A DNA stretch of 46,582 bases, from assembly GCA_902500755.1 (NCBI GenBank), contig CABVRV010000023.1, positions 1-46,582 on the forward strand. Direction: 5' to 3'. Position numbers and translations under genes: made by a program. The stretch's first letter is position 1. Every line of letters starts with the position of its first letter. This stretch comes from an uncultured Nitrospira sp. Lineage in GTDB: Bacteria; Nitrospirota; Nitrospiria; Nitrospirales; Nitrospiraceae. Below, one piece after another: positions 8,374-16,034 of this stretch. The notes beneath the pieces were generated by a model, which was not told where the DNA came from, did not search any database, and saw only the letters and a list, made by a program, of their open reading frames with translations.

Positions 8374-9375
8374 TTACGGTTTCGTCTTGGCCGTTGAATC
8401 TGCGGTCGTTCCGCCTTCGGTCTTCCCCTTGCCTTTTGCTTTTTGACCCTTTGTGGCGGCTTTTTGCTGCTCCATGGCTTCAATTTGTGCCGCAAGCGTC
8501 GCAACACGCTGGGCACTGCTGCTCAACGACTCGACCGGTTTAAATACCGGCTCGACCGGTACGTCAGGTTTTTTACAGCATTCATGCGGATGGGGAGTCG
8601 TCACTGGAAGTATCGACCAAAACATCAGAGAGAACACGACACCGACACCAGCCAACGAGGTTAAGAGCAATCCCTGATCGGTCGGTACACGCATGAGGTC
8701 CCACCGAGTAATGAGTCCTTGATAACTTTCTGAAGTCGGCCGGCAATCTTCCGATATGCGCCGAATGATTTGCCCGAGAATGGATACTCCAATCAAGGAT
8801 AACGCGATCAACACGGCTGAAGAGATCGAGCCCCAGATTGTCAATTCAAGGCCGATTCGTTCCGCCACCGGAAGACCCGTATCCGTAATATGTCTTAAAC
8901 TCTCCATTTCAGCCATCGAATGAGACGCGGTAATCGCGTTATCCGTGATGAAACTTACGATACCCCAGAGGACTGGGAGGAAGAAGGCTCCCACGAGAGC
9001 CGCTCTCCACCAAATGGCAAGTCCAAGTCCATCGGGCGGCTCTTTTCGTAGCCGTTCAAGGAAAAACGTACGACCAACCAGTCCGAGCGCCCAAATATCG
9101 ACTGGAATCGAGAGCCAGAACAGGATCTCGAGACCGATCCCTTCACCAAAGTGCGCGCCAAACACGGCCATGAGGATCGGAATCGCAAAGACGGTGACCG
9201 GACTGATCAGCAGCATAACGACGGCAAGCCCAAATCTCCCCTCAAAATGCACCAATCCCATCGTCAAGAGAAGAACGGCAAAGACCGATTTCACAACCAT
9301 ACCGGTCCAACAGGCGGACCAGAGGATGCTGAAACCTATCTTCGTCGGAGACATCGATTCGCGTTCTTCAGCCAT
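8374..9375 (-). CDS. Polytopic membrane protein of the respiratory operon, unknown function
   Basis: 333 aa, ATG at 9375. I do not recognise the family. It has about six hydrophobic segments (residues ~10-40, 45-70, 78-100, 125-150, 180-205 and 240-260). A periplasmic or cytoplasmic stretch contains HPHECCKK, followed by a Lys/Ala/Gly-rich tail with a short helical segment (AAQIEAMEQQKAA). It has no CxxCH. The HPHECCKK cluster could bind a metal or haem, but this is speculation. It lies 18 nt after cytochrome b and 16 nt before the bd-like gene, so it is very likely a structural or assembly subunit of that complex. Confidence 0.7.
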   Translation of the reverse strand: MAEERESMSPTKIGFSILWSACWTGMVVKSVFAVLLLTMGLVHFEGRFGLAVVMLLISPVTVFAIPILMAVFGAHFGEGIGLEILFWLSIPVDIWALGLVGRTFFLERLRKEPPDGLGLAIWWRAALVGAFFLPVLWGIVSFITDNAITASHSMAEMESLRHITDTGLPVAERIGLELTIWGSISSAVLIALSLIGVSILGQIIRRISEDCRPTSESYQGLITRWDLMRVPTDQGLLLTSLAGVGVVFSLMFWSILPVTTPHPHECCKKPDVPVEPVFKPVESLSSSAQRVATLAAQIEAMEQQKAATKGQKAKGKGKTEGGTTADSTAKTKP

Positions 9376-9393
9376 AACGAATGGGTACCAGCA

Positions 9394-10536
9394 TTAATCC
9401 AGGAACTCTCGGTTAATCACTGAGGCAACCGTGAACAACACAATGACCACCATGATGGCGATCCAGCTGATCAAGGCAATCGGTCGTTTAAAAATATTCC
9501 GCTCCGGATCCTTATCGAAGAACGGAAGGGCCACGAGCAATGCCATGAAGACGACCGGCAACGCAACCGCGCCAAGAAATTGCCCGAACTCGCCTGCAAA
9601 AATTTTCAACCGGAGAAGTTGGAAATAAAAAAGGAAATACCATTCCGGTTCGGGATGGTAGTCCCCAGGGTCAGGTGCGGCTTGGTCCAGTAGAACGACC
9701 GGTTCCCACAGGGCTAATGCGCAGATTCCGGCAAAGACGAAGGCCATTCCGACCATATCCTTCCAAATTTGCCGGGGGAAGAAGTAGTCGGTCTTAGCCT
9801 TGATCTCTTCCTTCGTCCCACTAAATGGTCCAGCAGGAGCCGCCACCCGAAATAAAAACAAATGGAGCCCGGCTAGCGCCATGAGGGCGGCCGGAAGAAT
9901 CATCACATGAAGGACGAAAAAGCGACTCAACGTCATCTGACCCGGAGTCGGCCCCCCTTTGAGAAACCTGGCGATAAAGTCACCGACAATAGGCGTTTTA
10001 TCCAAGATTTCAACGCCCACCGTCGTCGCCCAGAATGCCCGTTGATCCCAAGGTAAAAGGTACCCTGTAAAGCCAAAGGTGATCACAATCCCAAACAAAG
10101 CTAAACCGACAAGCCAGAGCAATTCTCTTGGTTTTTTATATGCCCCCCAGAGAAAGACTTGAGACATATGCGCCACGACACATACAACCATCGCGCTGGA
10201 TCCCCAGAAGTGGTAGCCCAGCAGAAACCAACCATAATCGACGTCATGGATAATATATTGAGTGCTGTCATACGCATGGTCGGTGGTGGGGACATAGTAA
10301 AACATCAGCAGAGTACCCGTCACCGCCTGCATCGCAAAGATGAACAAGAGGATTGAGCCGAAGACATAGGCCCAACGAGAGCCGCCTGGAATCGGTTCAT
10401 TGAGCATCTTGGCCTGCATTTCCTTGAGTCCGACCCGTTCGTCAAGGAAGGCAACGAGCTTTTCGATCGTGCTAGGCTGATGATCAGGGAGTGCTGCAGG
10501 GGACGAGTGTTTACTATCCATATCGCTAGGTTTCAA
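9394..10536 (-). CDS. Cytochrome b of a bc-type complex (b6-like haem spacing, fused C-terminal domain)
   Basis: 380 aa if the TTG at 10536 is used, or 375 aa from the ATG at 10521. Numbering here is from the ATG. The haem b ligand pairs are His104/His118 (13 residues between) and His205/His220 (14 between), the latter spacing being typical of b6 proteins. FGFTGYLLPWDQ, a PTPGQMTLSRF segment and the quinol-site PEWY (292-295) are all present. The subunit IV-like C-terminal part is fused to the N-terminal part. The TTG start overlaps the Rieske TGA as TTGA, which suggests translational coupling. The protein oxidises or reduces quinone in complex III. Confidence 0.93.
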   Translation of the reverse strand: MKPSDMDSKHSSPAALPDHQPSTIEKLVAFLDERVGLKEMQAKMLNEPIPGGSRWAYVFGSILLFIFAMQAVTGTLLMFYYVPTTDHAYDSTQYIIHDVDYGWFLLGYHFWGSSAMVVCVVAHMSQVFLWGAYKKPRELLWLVGLALFGIVITFGFTGYLLPWDQRAFWATTVGVEILDKTPIVGDFIARFLKGGPTPGQMTLSRFFVLHVMILPAALMALAGLHLFLFRVAAPAGPFSGTKEEIKAKTDYFFPRQIWKDMVGMAFVFAGICALALWEPVVLLDQAAPDPGDYHPEPEWYFLFYFQLLRLKIFAGEFGQFLGAVALPVVFMALLVALPFFDKDPERNIFKRPIALISWIAIMVVIVLFTVASVINREFLD

Positions 10537-11468
10537 ACTATCCGCACTTGTGCTTTCGTACCAGCCTTGAACTCCATGTCAATGACTTCCACCTCACCGC
10601 TCGCGGAAACCCGCACGGGCAAGGCATCAAGGCCGCGCGGGGCAGGGCCGTCCAACACGTTTCCTGCCGCATCATAGATACTCAAATGGCACGGACAAAG
10701 GAACACCGGGCCGAGGGCTTTATGGTTGCGCCACTTGTACGCGCATCCGAGATGCGGGCATTTACCGGAAAATGCGATGTACGGCATCTCTTTCTTATTG
10801 GTCCAGATGACTGTCCCCTTGGCGTCATGGAATTCTTCATCTTTTCCCTGATAGACTTTCTCGAGAAGCTCGGGAGTCGCGCGCACAACCCAGACGTTCT
10901 TCTCAACTTCGTATTCGGGCATGTACGCTTCCTTCATTTTTTTCTTGTACTCGAACTGTACCCCAACGTCCTCTTTCTTGATCTTGCTTACGTTTCCCAC
11001 GTTCAGCCATTGGTTGTCAAAATCCGCGTACATGGGCTTCATGAGGTAACGAAGAATGGGATAGGCTATGGGCAGTCCGATCAAGAACCCGATGACATGG
11101 GTGAAATTCATGAAAAACGTGCGGCGCTTGACGCTCTTTTCGAGGTCAGGCAGAGGTACCAACACCTCCCCTGGCGTGACATGGATATTGTCTTCGAGAT
11201 GCGAGATCTCCACTTCATGCGTGGTGACGTAGTCTTCCCGCTTAAACGGAGGCAACGCCAAAATATCCCGCGAGGGCGTACCTAGCTGCACAAGATCTTC
11301 GGTAACAGCCTGCACGTGGCCCATCGCAACCTGCCGCTCGCCGTTCCCGTTCATCGACACCACAATGTGACTGATCTCGTGGGAGAGCGGATCAAGCACA
11401 ACTTTCGAGACTTCGCCGATGTCGAGGTCCGTGCACCGGACTTTAGATTTCAGCTTTGGCTGCAGCAT
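10533..11468 (-). CDS. Rieske iron-sulfur protein with N-terminal PRC-barrel-like domain
   Basis: 311 aa. The C-terminal Rieske domain has CPHLGC (237-242) and CPCHLS (258-263). C237, H239, C258 and H261 bind the 2Fe-2S cluster, and C242-C260 form the usual disulfide. A single transmembrane helix lies at ~120-142. Unusually, ~60 residues at the N-terminus (LDIGEVSKVVLDPLSHEI onward) look like a PRC-barrel, placing an extra domain on the other side of the membrane. CPCHLS replaces the common CPCHGS. The start overlaps the cytochrome c stop as TAATG. It transfers electrons from quinol to cytochrome c in the bc complex. Confidence 0.92.
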   Translation of the reverse strand: MLQPKLKSKVRCTDLDIGEVSKVVLDPLSHEISHIVVSMNGNGERQVAMGHVQAVTEDLVQLGTPSRDILALPPFKREDYVTTHEVEISHLEDNIHVTPGEVLVPLPDLEKSVKRRTFFMNFTHVIGFLIGLPIAYPILRYLMKPMYADFDNQWLNVGNVSKIKKEDVGVQFEYKKKMKEAYMPEYEVEKNVWVVRATPELLEKVYQGKDEEFHDAKGTVIWTNKKEMPYIAFSGKCPHLGCAYKWRNHKALGPVFLCPCHLSIYDAAGNVLDGPAPRGLDALPVRVSASGEVEVIDMEFKAGTKAQVRIV

Positions 11469-12277
11469 TATTTCTTCTTGATAGGCTTCGGGGTATTCAC
11501 TGAGGTATTCTTGAAGGTACCCAACCAGGTGGCGAGCGCCAGCATTTCTTTGGGATCCATGAGATCCTTAAACTTGTCCGGCATCACGCCCTTCTGCCAT
11601 TCCTTATCATACCCCTCAGCCATGAAACTCTTGGGGTCTACAATTTTCTGTTGAATTTCTTCGACCGTCAGCAGCGTGCCGATGTTATCCAGTTCGGGGC
11701 CCCGTTTCTTTCCACCTTCACCCCTTAGCTTGTGGCAGTTGTAACATTCCTGTAATTGCCACTGCTCCTCCCCCACCTTCATCACATCGCCTGCGGCTCC
11801 GCCACCCCCGCCGGCTCCTGCAGGAGGCTTATCCCCAGCCGGTGGTGTCGTAGTGGCCGTTGCAACTTGACTCCCACCCAAACCCTTAAGCCGTTCTTCT
11901 AGAGCTTTTACCTGCTCATCAAGAGCCTTTGCACGAGCGATCAACTCGTCCGCCTTTCCTTGCTGCGAGGCGGCTCGCTGCTTCTCCAGTAGTTTGGAAA
12001 TTTTTTCCCGCTCATCTTCCGGATCAAACTGAGGCAACAGAGACGCACCGGCGATGCAGACGGTCACGATGAAAATCCAAAATGCGACGACCGCCAGGAA
12101 CGACTTCCCACCGCTCATCGTCGTAAGCGGTTTGGCATCGAGCAACATAAAGACCAGGGCACCGATCATCGCAAAGATTGCCCACAGCAGCTGAAAGTCA
12201 GACGGCACTTCTTGCGAATGAGCAAATGTCACGACTGCCCCACCAACCAACAACGCAATGCCAAGTTTCTTAAACAC
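11468..12277 (-). CDS. Membrane-anchored monohaem cytochrome c with coiled-coil linker
   Basis: 269 aa from the GTG at 12277, with AAGGTGG upstream. Three hydrophobic segments (residues ~5-20, 28-46 and 60-82) are followed by a coiled coil (~90-135), a Gly/Pro/Ala-rich linker and a cytochrome c domain with one CYNCHK site and a KGVMPDKF segment carrying the likely Met. It lies directly upstream of the Rieske and cytochrome b genes, where a cytochrome c1-equivalent would be expected. I infer it fills the c1 role of this bc complex. Confidence 0.88.
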   Translation of the reverse strand: MFKKLGIALLVGGAVVTFAHSQEVPSDFQLLWAIFAMIGALVFMLLDAKPLTTMSGGKSFLAVVAFWIFIVTVCIAGASLLPQFDPEDEREKISKLLEKQRAASQQGKADELIARAKALDEQVKALEERLKGLGGSQVATATTTPPAGDKPPAGAGGGGGAAGDVMKVGEEQWQLQECYNCHKLRGEGGKKRGPELDNIGTLLTVEEIQQKIVDPKSFMAEGYDKEWQKGVMPDKFKDLMDPKEMLALATWLGTFKNTSVNTPKPIKKK

Positions 12278-12329
12278 GATCCACCTTCTGAATACTGATA
12301 AAGCTTACCAACGTTGCGATGACCCCTAC

Positions 12330-14033
12330 TTACTTCACTCCGACAGGAACTGGGTTCATCTCCGGTTCACGCACTTTCGAAACGGATGGGCGGAGCGCCA
12401 CCAGCGCAGCCAGCGTGACAATGACGAGAAAGCTGACGGTAATCCCGGTAATCCACCATGCAGAATAGGAAAGCGTCGGCGTAAATGACTCCACCGTGAA
12501 GTCCGACACCAGGCTGTAGGCATGAAAGTATTTTTTGAGCAGTGACCTGACGGCTCCCATCAGCCCCATGATCCACGTGGAGATGAACGCCAAGAAAATC
12601 AGGACGAATTGCGCGACAAAATCAATTTTCCCCCACAGAATCGTCCCCTGCTTGATGGTTCTGTTGTAGAGAACATAATTGACTACGGTCACAAACACCA
12701 ACACGATAATCGCGGAGAGCTTCGCCGGCATCGACGCGAGATAATCCCATCCTTCCGGGAGCTTCAGCTCATCAGGCATATCACTGCCAGTAGCCACGAA
12801 ACCACTGGGAGTGAGCCACACCGCATCGCTGATGAGCATCACGATAAAGCCGATCTTGATGACAGTCCGTGCAGAAACGGTCACGGAAACCAATCGCCCC
12901 AATAGGAATGGTGACAAGACCAGGGGCAGCAAGAAAGCCAGTGACATCGGATCAGGAATCCAGTAGGTGTTCATCACCCACATCGTCACTGGAAGCACGG
13001 CAACCAGGACAATGGGAGCCAGGATCGTCATCCGCACCTTTTCAGCTCCCTCGATTCGCTTCACGCTGAGCCAACTATAGTAGTTGATCGCCAAGAATAG
13101 CAGCCCGATCATCATTCCCTGCACCTCGAAAAACATCGAGAGCTGATCGGCCATCATGTAAGGGCAAAACGAAAAATCGTAGTCACACATTTCGTACGCC
13201 AGCAACAGCCCCGTGAACGGCTGCAAGAGCGACCCGCCCACCGCAATCCAAATCGCGACGAAGCCCATCCAATCGTAATAGGCTCGCTCTTCTTGCGTCT
13301 TCGAGCCCATGTACATGTAGGCGGCGATCATACCGGCAATAAAGCCACCGAACGCGACATTGCCGTCGATCCTATGCAGGCTGAGAGGGAACCAGCTTTG
13401 ATTCGCAACCTTATCCCACAAGGTCGCCGCCGCGAGGAAATCCTGGGGCGAGATCCCCTCGGCCTTTGGCGGAGTGTTCATGAACGACGTGGGGCCATTG
13501 ATTACAAAGAGAATGAGCAAACAGACGAGATTCAAGACTATGCCCAGCGCGATGTGTCGCCCCTTCTTTTCACCTTTCCAGACGTCCCAGGTATAGAGAT
13601 AGGCATACATGAGGATTGTCTCTACGATGAACAGCGCCGGATAGAGGATCGCGAAGACGACGTAGAATTGATTGATGAACCAGGTTGTGAATTGAGGATA
13701 GGCTGCCAGGAGGATAAAAATGAATAAGCCTCCGGTCACAGCCGTCATACTAAAGAGGATAACCGTGACTTTGGTGATCTCTTTCGCCATGCGATCGTAG
13801 CGTGGGTCTTGCTTGCGATAGCCCAGCCACTCAGATATGACAACGAAGATCGGGGCTCCCAGAATGAAGGCGGCGAATAGAATATGAAGTTGCGCAACGA
13901 CCCAGACGGCCGTCCGATTGCCTGTATATGGAAAATCCACCGAGGACGCTCCAAGCTCCTGGGCGTAGACAGTGGGCGCAACACACACGCAAAGCACGAC
14001 AAGAGCCAGGAGACCATGCCACATTTTTTTCAC
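12330..14033 (-). CDS. Cytochrome bd-like oxidase subunit I (CydA-like), paralogue 2
   Basis: 567 aa from the GTG at 14033, which follows GAGGT. A signal peptide (cleavage near VYAQ) leads to a polytopic protein. AQLHILFAAFILGAPI carries His50 (haem b595-like) and FPLSLHRIDGNV carries His220 (b558-like). It is clearly paralogous to the protein at 6498-8357 along its whole length, with both copies in one operon. As in that protein, no GRQPW Q-loop motif is visible and no CydB partner is present. A Cys pair (MCDYDFSFCP) is peculiar to this copy. It is a possible oxygen-reducing or electron-transfer subunit. Confidence 0.8.
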   Translation of the reverse strand: MKKMWHGLLALVVLCVCVAPTVYAQELGASSVDFPYTGNRTAVWVVAQLHILFAAFILGAPIFVVISEWLGYRKQDPRYDRMAKEITKVTVILFSMTAVTGGLFIFILLAAYPQFTTWFINQFYVVFAILYPALFIVETILMYAYLYTWDVWKGEKKGRHIALGIVLNLVCLLILFVINGPTSFMNTPPKAEGISPQDFLAAATLWDKVANQSWFPLSLHRIDGNVAFGGFIAGMIAAYMYMGSKTQEERAYYDWMGFVAIWIAVGGSLLQPFTGLLLAYEMCDYDFSFCPYMMADQLSMFFEVQGMMIGLLFLAINYYSWLSVKRIEGAEKVRMTILAPIVLVAVLPVTMWVMNTYWIPDPMSLAFLLPLVLSPFLLGRLVSVTVSARTVIKIGFIVMLISDAVWLTPSGFVATGSDMPDELKLPEGWDYLASMPAKLSAIIVLVFVTVVNYVLYNRTIKQGTILWGKIDFVAQFVLIFLAFISTWIMGLMGAVRSLLKKYFHAYSLVSDFTVESFTPTLSYSAWWITGITVSFLVIVTLAALVALRPSVSKVREPEMNPVPVGVK

Positions 14034-14153
14034 GATACCTCAATGCCCCCTTGCTTGCTGAACCTCGCCAAGATTCTCAATTCGACAGGCTCACAACTCT
14101 GACGTTACATGCCTCTCGAATTGATGCAGATGGCCGCACGACCTCACTTCCGG

Positions 14154-14642
14154 TCATTTGCCACCCGCATCCATCCACTGGTTCTTTTCTTCATTCCATA
14201 TTTTCCCCGACAGTCCAAAATTCCGCTCATACAGCACGAGCTTCCATACGTCGTCCTCTGAGAGTTTGCTCTTCCAACCCTTCATCTTGGTATTGGGAAC
14301 CCCCTCAGATATGCGCCAAAACCACACGGAATCGGAATACAACTTCATGCGCTCAGGATTCCTAAAATCTGTGGCCCCTGCTTTTACAGGTTTCCCATCA
14401 CTCCCATGACAGCTGGCGCATTTTACATCTGGATTTGCCTCACCGAGGTAGAGCTTTCGGCCCTCTTCCAGTTTCCGGGCATCTTCCCACCAGTCTGGCG
14501 GCATATGCTTGTCGGCATATTCAGCCGGTGCCGGAGGTGGTGGAACGATTGGCCCCTCATCACCACCTTGAGTGCACCCTGCGAGCAGCCCGATGCTCAT
14601 GGCCGCCAATACGGGCCTTACCCATCTCCACTCTAACGACAT
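14154..14642 (-). CDS. Small monohaem cytochrome c lipoprotein
   Basis: 162 aa, the first gene of the respiratory operon. The signal peptide has lipobox LLAGC (Cys ~22), so the protein should be tethered on the periplasmic face. A Pro-rich linker leads to a cytochrome c domain with CASCHG and a NTKMKGWKS segment where the Met ligand is expected. A 120-nt gap separates it from the bd-like gene, which is the longest gap in the operon but holds no obvious terminator. No clear Shine-Dalgarno sequence precedes the ATG at 14642. Confidence 0.87.
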   Translation of the reverse strand: MSLEWRWVRPVLAAMSIGLLAGCTQGGDEGPIVPPPPAPAEYADKHMPPDWWEDARKLEEGRKLYLGEANPDVKCASCHGSDGKPVKAGATDFRNPERMKLYSDSVWFWRISEGVPNTKMKGWKSKLSEDDVWKLVLYERNFGLSGKIWNEEKNQWMDAGGK

Positions 14643-14710
14643 CGTTCGATTACCCCACTCCTGGAACGGCGACTTTCAGCGAGTACGCGACGAAAACCTC
14701 ATTGCGCAAT

Positions 14711-14757
14711 AAAAAACGCTTCTGCCGAGGTGTTTACACCCCTAACAAAAGCGTTCC
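14711..14757 (-). terminator. Rho-independent terminator between the 14855 gene and the respiratory operon
   Basis: On the minus strand, AACGCTT (14755-14749) pairs with AAGCGTT (14721-14715), enclosing an inner hairpin GGTGT/ACACC, and is followed by a run of T ending in TTTATT. It is oriented to end transcription coming from the gene at 14855-15472 before the cytochrome operon starts. Confidence 0.55.
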
Positions 14758-14854
14758 GGCTCCACCCACTTGATCACTCTGCACACCGACCCTCGCCCAC
14801 CTCTCGACCGATTCGGCGAGGCACTCCGCAGCCCCCAAGGCCCGTCATCGGCGA

Positions 14855-15472
14855 TTATGATTTACGCTTACCTTGCGATTTCCCTTTGCCCCGCTCCTGC
14901 CTCCGCTGAGAACGGACAAGCTTCATACCGATAATGGTACCAGCGGCCAGGACCATCGCGCCACTTCCCCACCACAGCCAGACAGGAGGGCTACTCGCAT
15001 CACAACCAGTTCCAAAGTTAACTTGGATCTTTCGCTCACTTTCAAGGTCCTTCGAATCGAAGGTAACTTTCAGATGTTGCTGTTCCCCCCTGACTTCTAC
15101 AAGAAGGGGATCTCCGAGATTGTCGTTGTGCAGATGAAAGATTGCCTTGTAGTACCCATCTCCATCCGTTCTCACAACCTGCCCATACGAAATTTTCGTG
15201 TCTTTAGCGAGTACGTCTACGTTCGATATCGCACTCCCGTCCGCTCCGCACACATACCCTTCAACCATGAAACGATGGTCCGCCTCATGAGTGGTGCGAG
15301 CAACTGGAGGAAACACGGCATTTGTCGCGAGACAGCAAGCTAGGACGCCTAACCCTATTCGACGTCGTCCATTACGCTGCAAACTTGATTGCCGACTCGT
15401 CGCTTGCTCCTTCGAAGACGCACACGCTCCATCACAGCGAGCGCATTCTGTTTGGGCAGGGGTTTCTAGCAC
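14855..15472 (-). CDS. Exported protein with carboxypeptidase-regulatory-like beta domain and C-terminal membrane helix, unknown function
   Basis: Up to 205 aa. The start is uncertain: the GTG at 15472 has no ribosome site, and a promoter-like TTGACA/TAGAAA pair (15491-15463) would start RNA near 15456, inside this frame. A downstream TTG near 15378 would place a signal-like sequence (RRRIGLGVLACCLATNAVF) at the N-terminus. The mature part has a transthyretin-like segment (VEGYVCGADGSAISNVDVLAKD, then DGDGYYKAIFHL), one transmembrane helix (PVWLWWGSGAMVLAAG) and a strongly basic tail. Its place between hpnH and the respiratory operon does not reveal a role. Confidence 0.55.
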   Translation of the reverse strand: MLETPAQTECARCDGACASSKEQATSRQSSLQRNGRRRIGLGVLACCLATNAVFPPVARTTHEADHRFMVEGYVCGADGSAISNVDVLAKDTKISYGQVVRTDGDGYYKAIFHLHNDNLGDPLLVEVRGEQQHLKVTFDSKDLESERKIQVNFGTGCDASSPPVWLWWGSGAMVLAAGTIIGMKLVRSQRRQERGKGKSQGKRKS

Positions 15473-15563
15473 AGAGTCAAATCTTTGTCAACGAAACAGT
15501 CGGCATGTTGGGGTAATACGGGAGTGCGTCGTCTCTTCAGAATCAGCAGTAAGGGAGAGTGGA

Positions 15564-15983
15564 TCAGAGATAGCCTTTCGTACGTGCGACTGCCTCACTT
15601 TTATCGGCTTCCGCTCGACGCTCTGACTCCTTTTTTGATACCCAGGATTCCCAAGACTTGCCGTTTGCTGTATCTTCACCCGTGAATGCAATCGTGACGA
15701 TGTCGCGGTACGGAATACACCGAGGATTCGGACGGTCCGCAGGAAATAGTTCAAGATAGGGATCACTGCCGTCGTCCTGACGATTGAAGATGTATCCAGC
15801 CACCGATTCACCGGACCGTAACATCAAGGTCACGTCGCCACGGTAATCGAACGCAAGCTCGATCGCTTCCGCAGCCTCTTGCATTGAGCCTGGCGTGAAT
15901 ACTCGTCCTTCAAGAGAGCCAGCGATACCAGCGGTATGGTTTTTGGTGTCAGTCATCTCAAGAGGCCGCTCACCACAATCCAT
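15564..15983 (-). CDS. Conserved-looking small cytoplasmic protein downstream of hpnH, unknown function
   Basis: 139 aa from the ATG at 15983, or 130 aa from the ATG at 15956. Neither start has a good ribosome site. There is no signal peptide or membrane helix. The middle (AFDYRGDVTLMLRSGESVAGYIFNRQ, then PNPRCIPYRDIVTIAFTGED) reads like a small beta-barrel with a Gly/Ser-rich turn. The C-terminus is helical and charged (SWESWVSKKESERRAEADK). It follows hpnH by 51 nt and is probably co-transcribed, so a link to hopanoid metabolism is possible but untested. Confidence 0.65.
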   Translation of the reverse strand: MDCGERPLEMTDTKNHTAGIAGSLEGRVFTPGSMQEAAEAIELAFDYRGDVTLMLRSGESVAGYIFNRQDDGSDPYLELFPADRPNPRCIPYRDIVTIAFTGEDTANGKSWESWVSKKESERRAEADKSEAVARTKGYL

Positions 15984-16034
15984 ACGTTACTAAACATATG
16001 GCCCTGGCTACGATGAACGTTGAGCGGTTAACCA

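Noticed and set aside
3180-14642. A nitrite oxidoreductase locus
   Set aside because: Only an NxrC-like gamma-type protein is present. No molybdopterin (NxrA) or four-cluster Fe-S (NxrB) gene is in the window.
14701-14710. ATTGCGCAAT as a regulator site
   Set aside because: A perfect 10-bp palindrome before the respiratory operon, but too short to separate from chance and directly next to the terminator T-run.
15486-15491. TTGACA upstream of the 14855-15472 gene as part of a normal promoter for a GTG start at 15472
   Set aside because: With a 17-nt spacer the -10 (TAGAAA) falls inside the frame, so promoter and start cannot both be right. It was kept as a caution in the gene entry rather than listed as a promoter.
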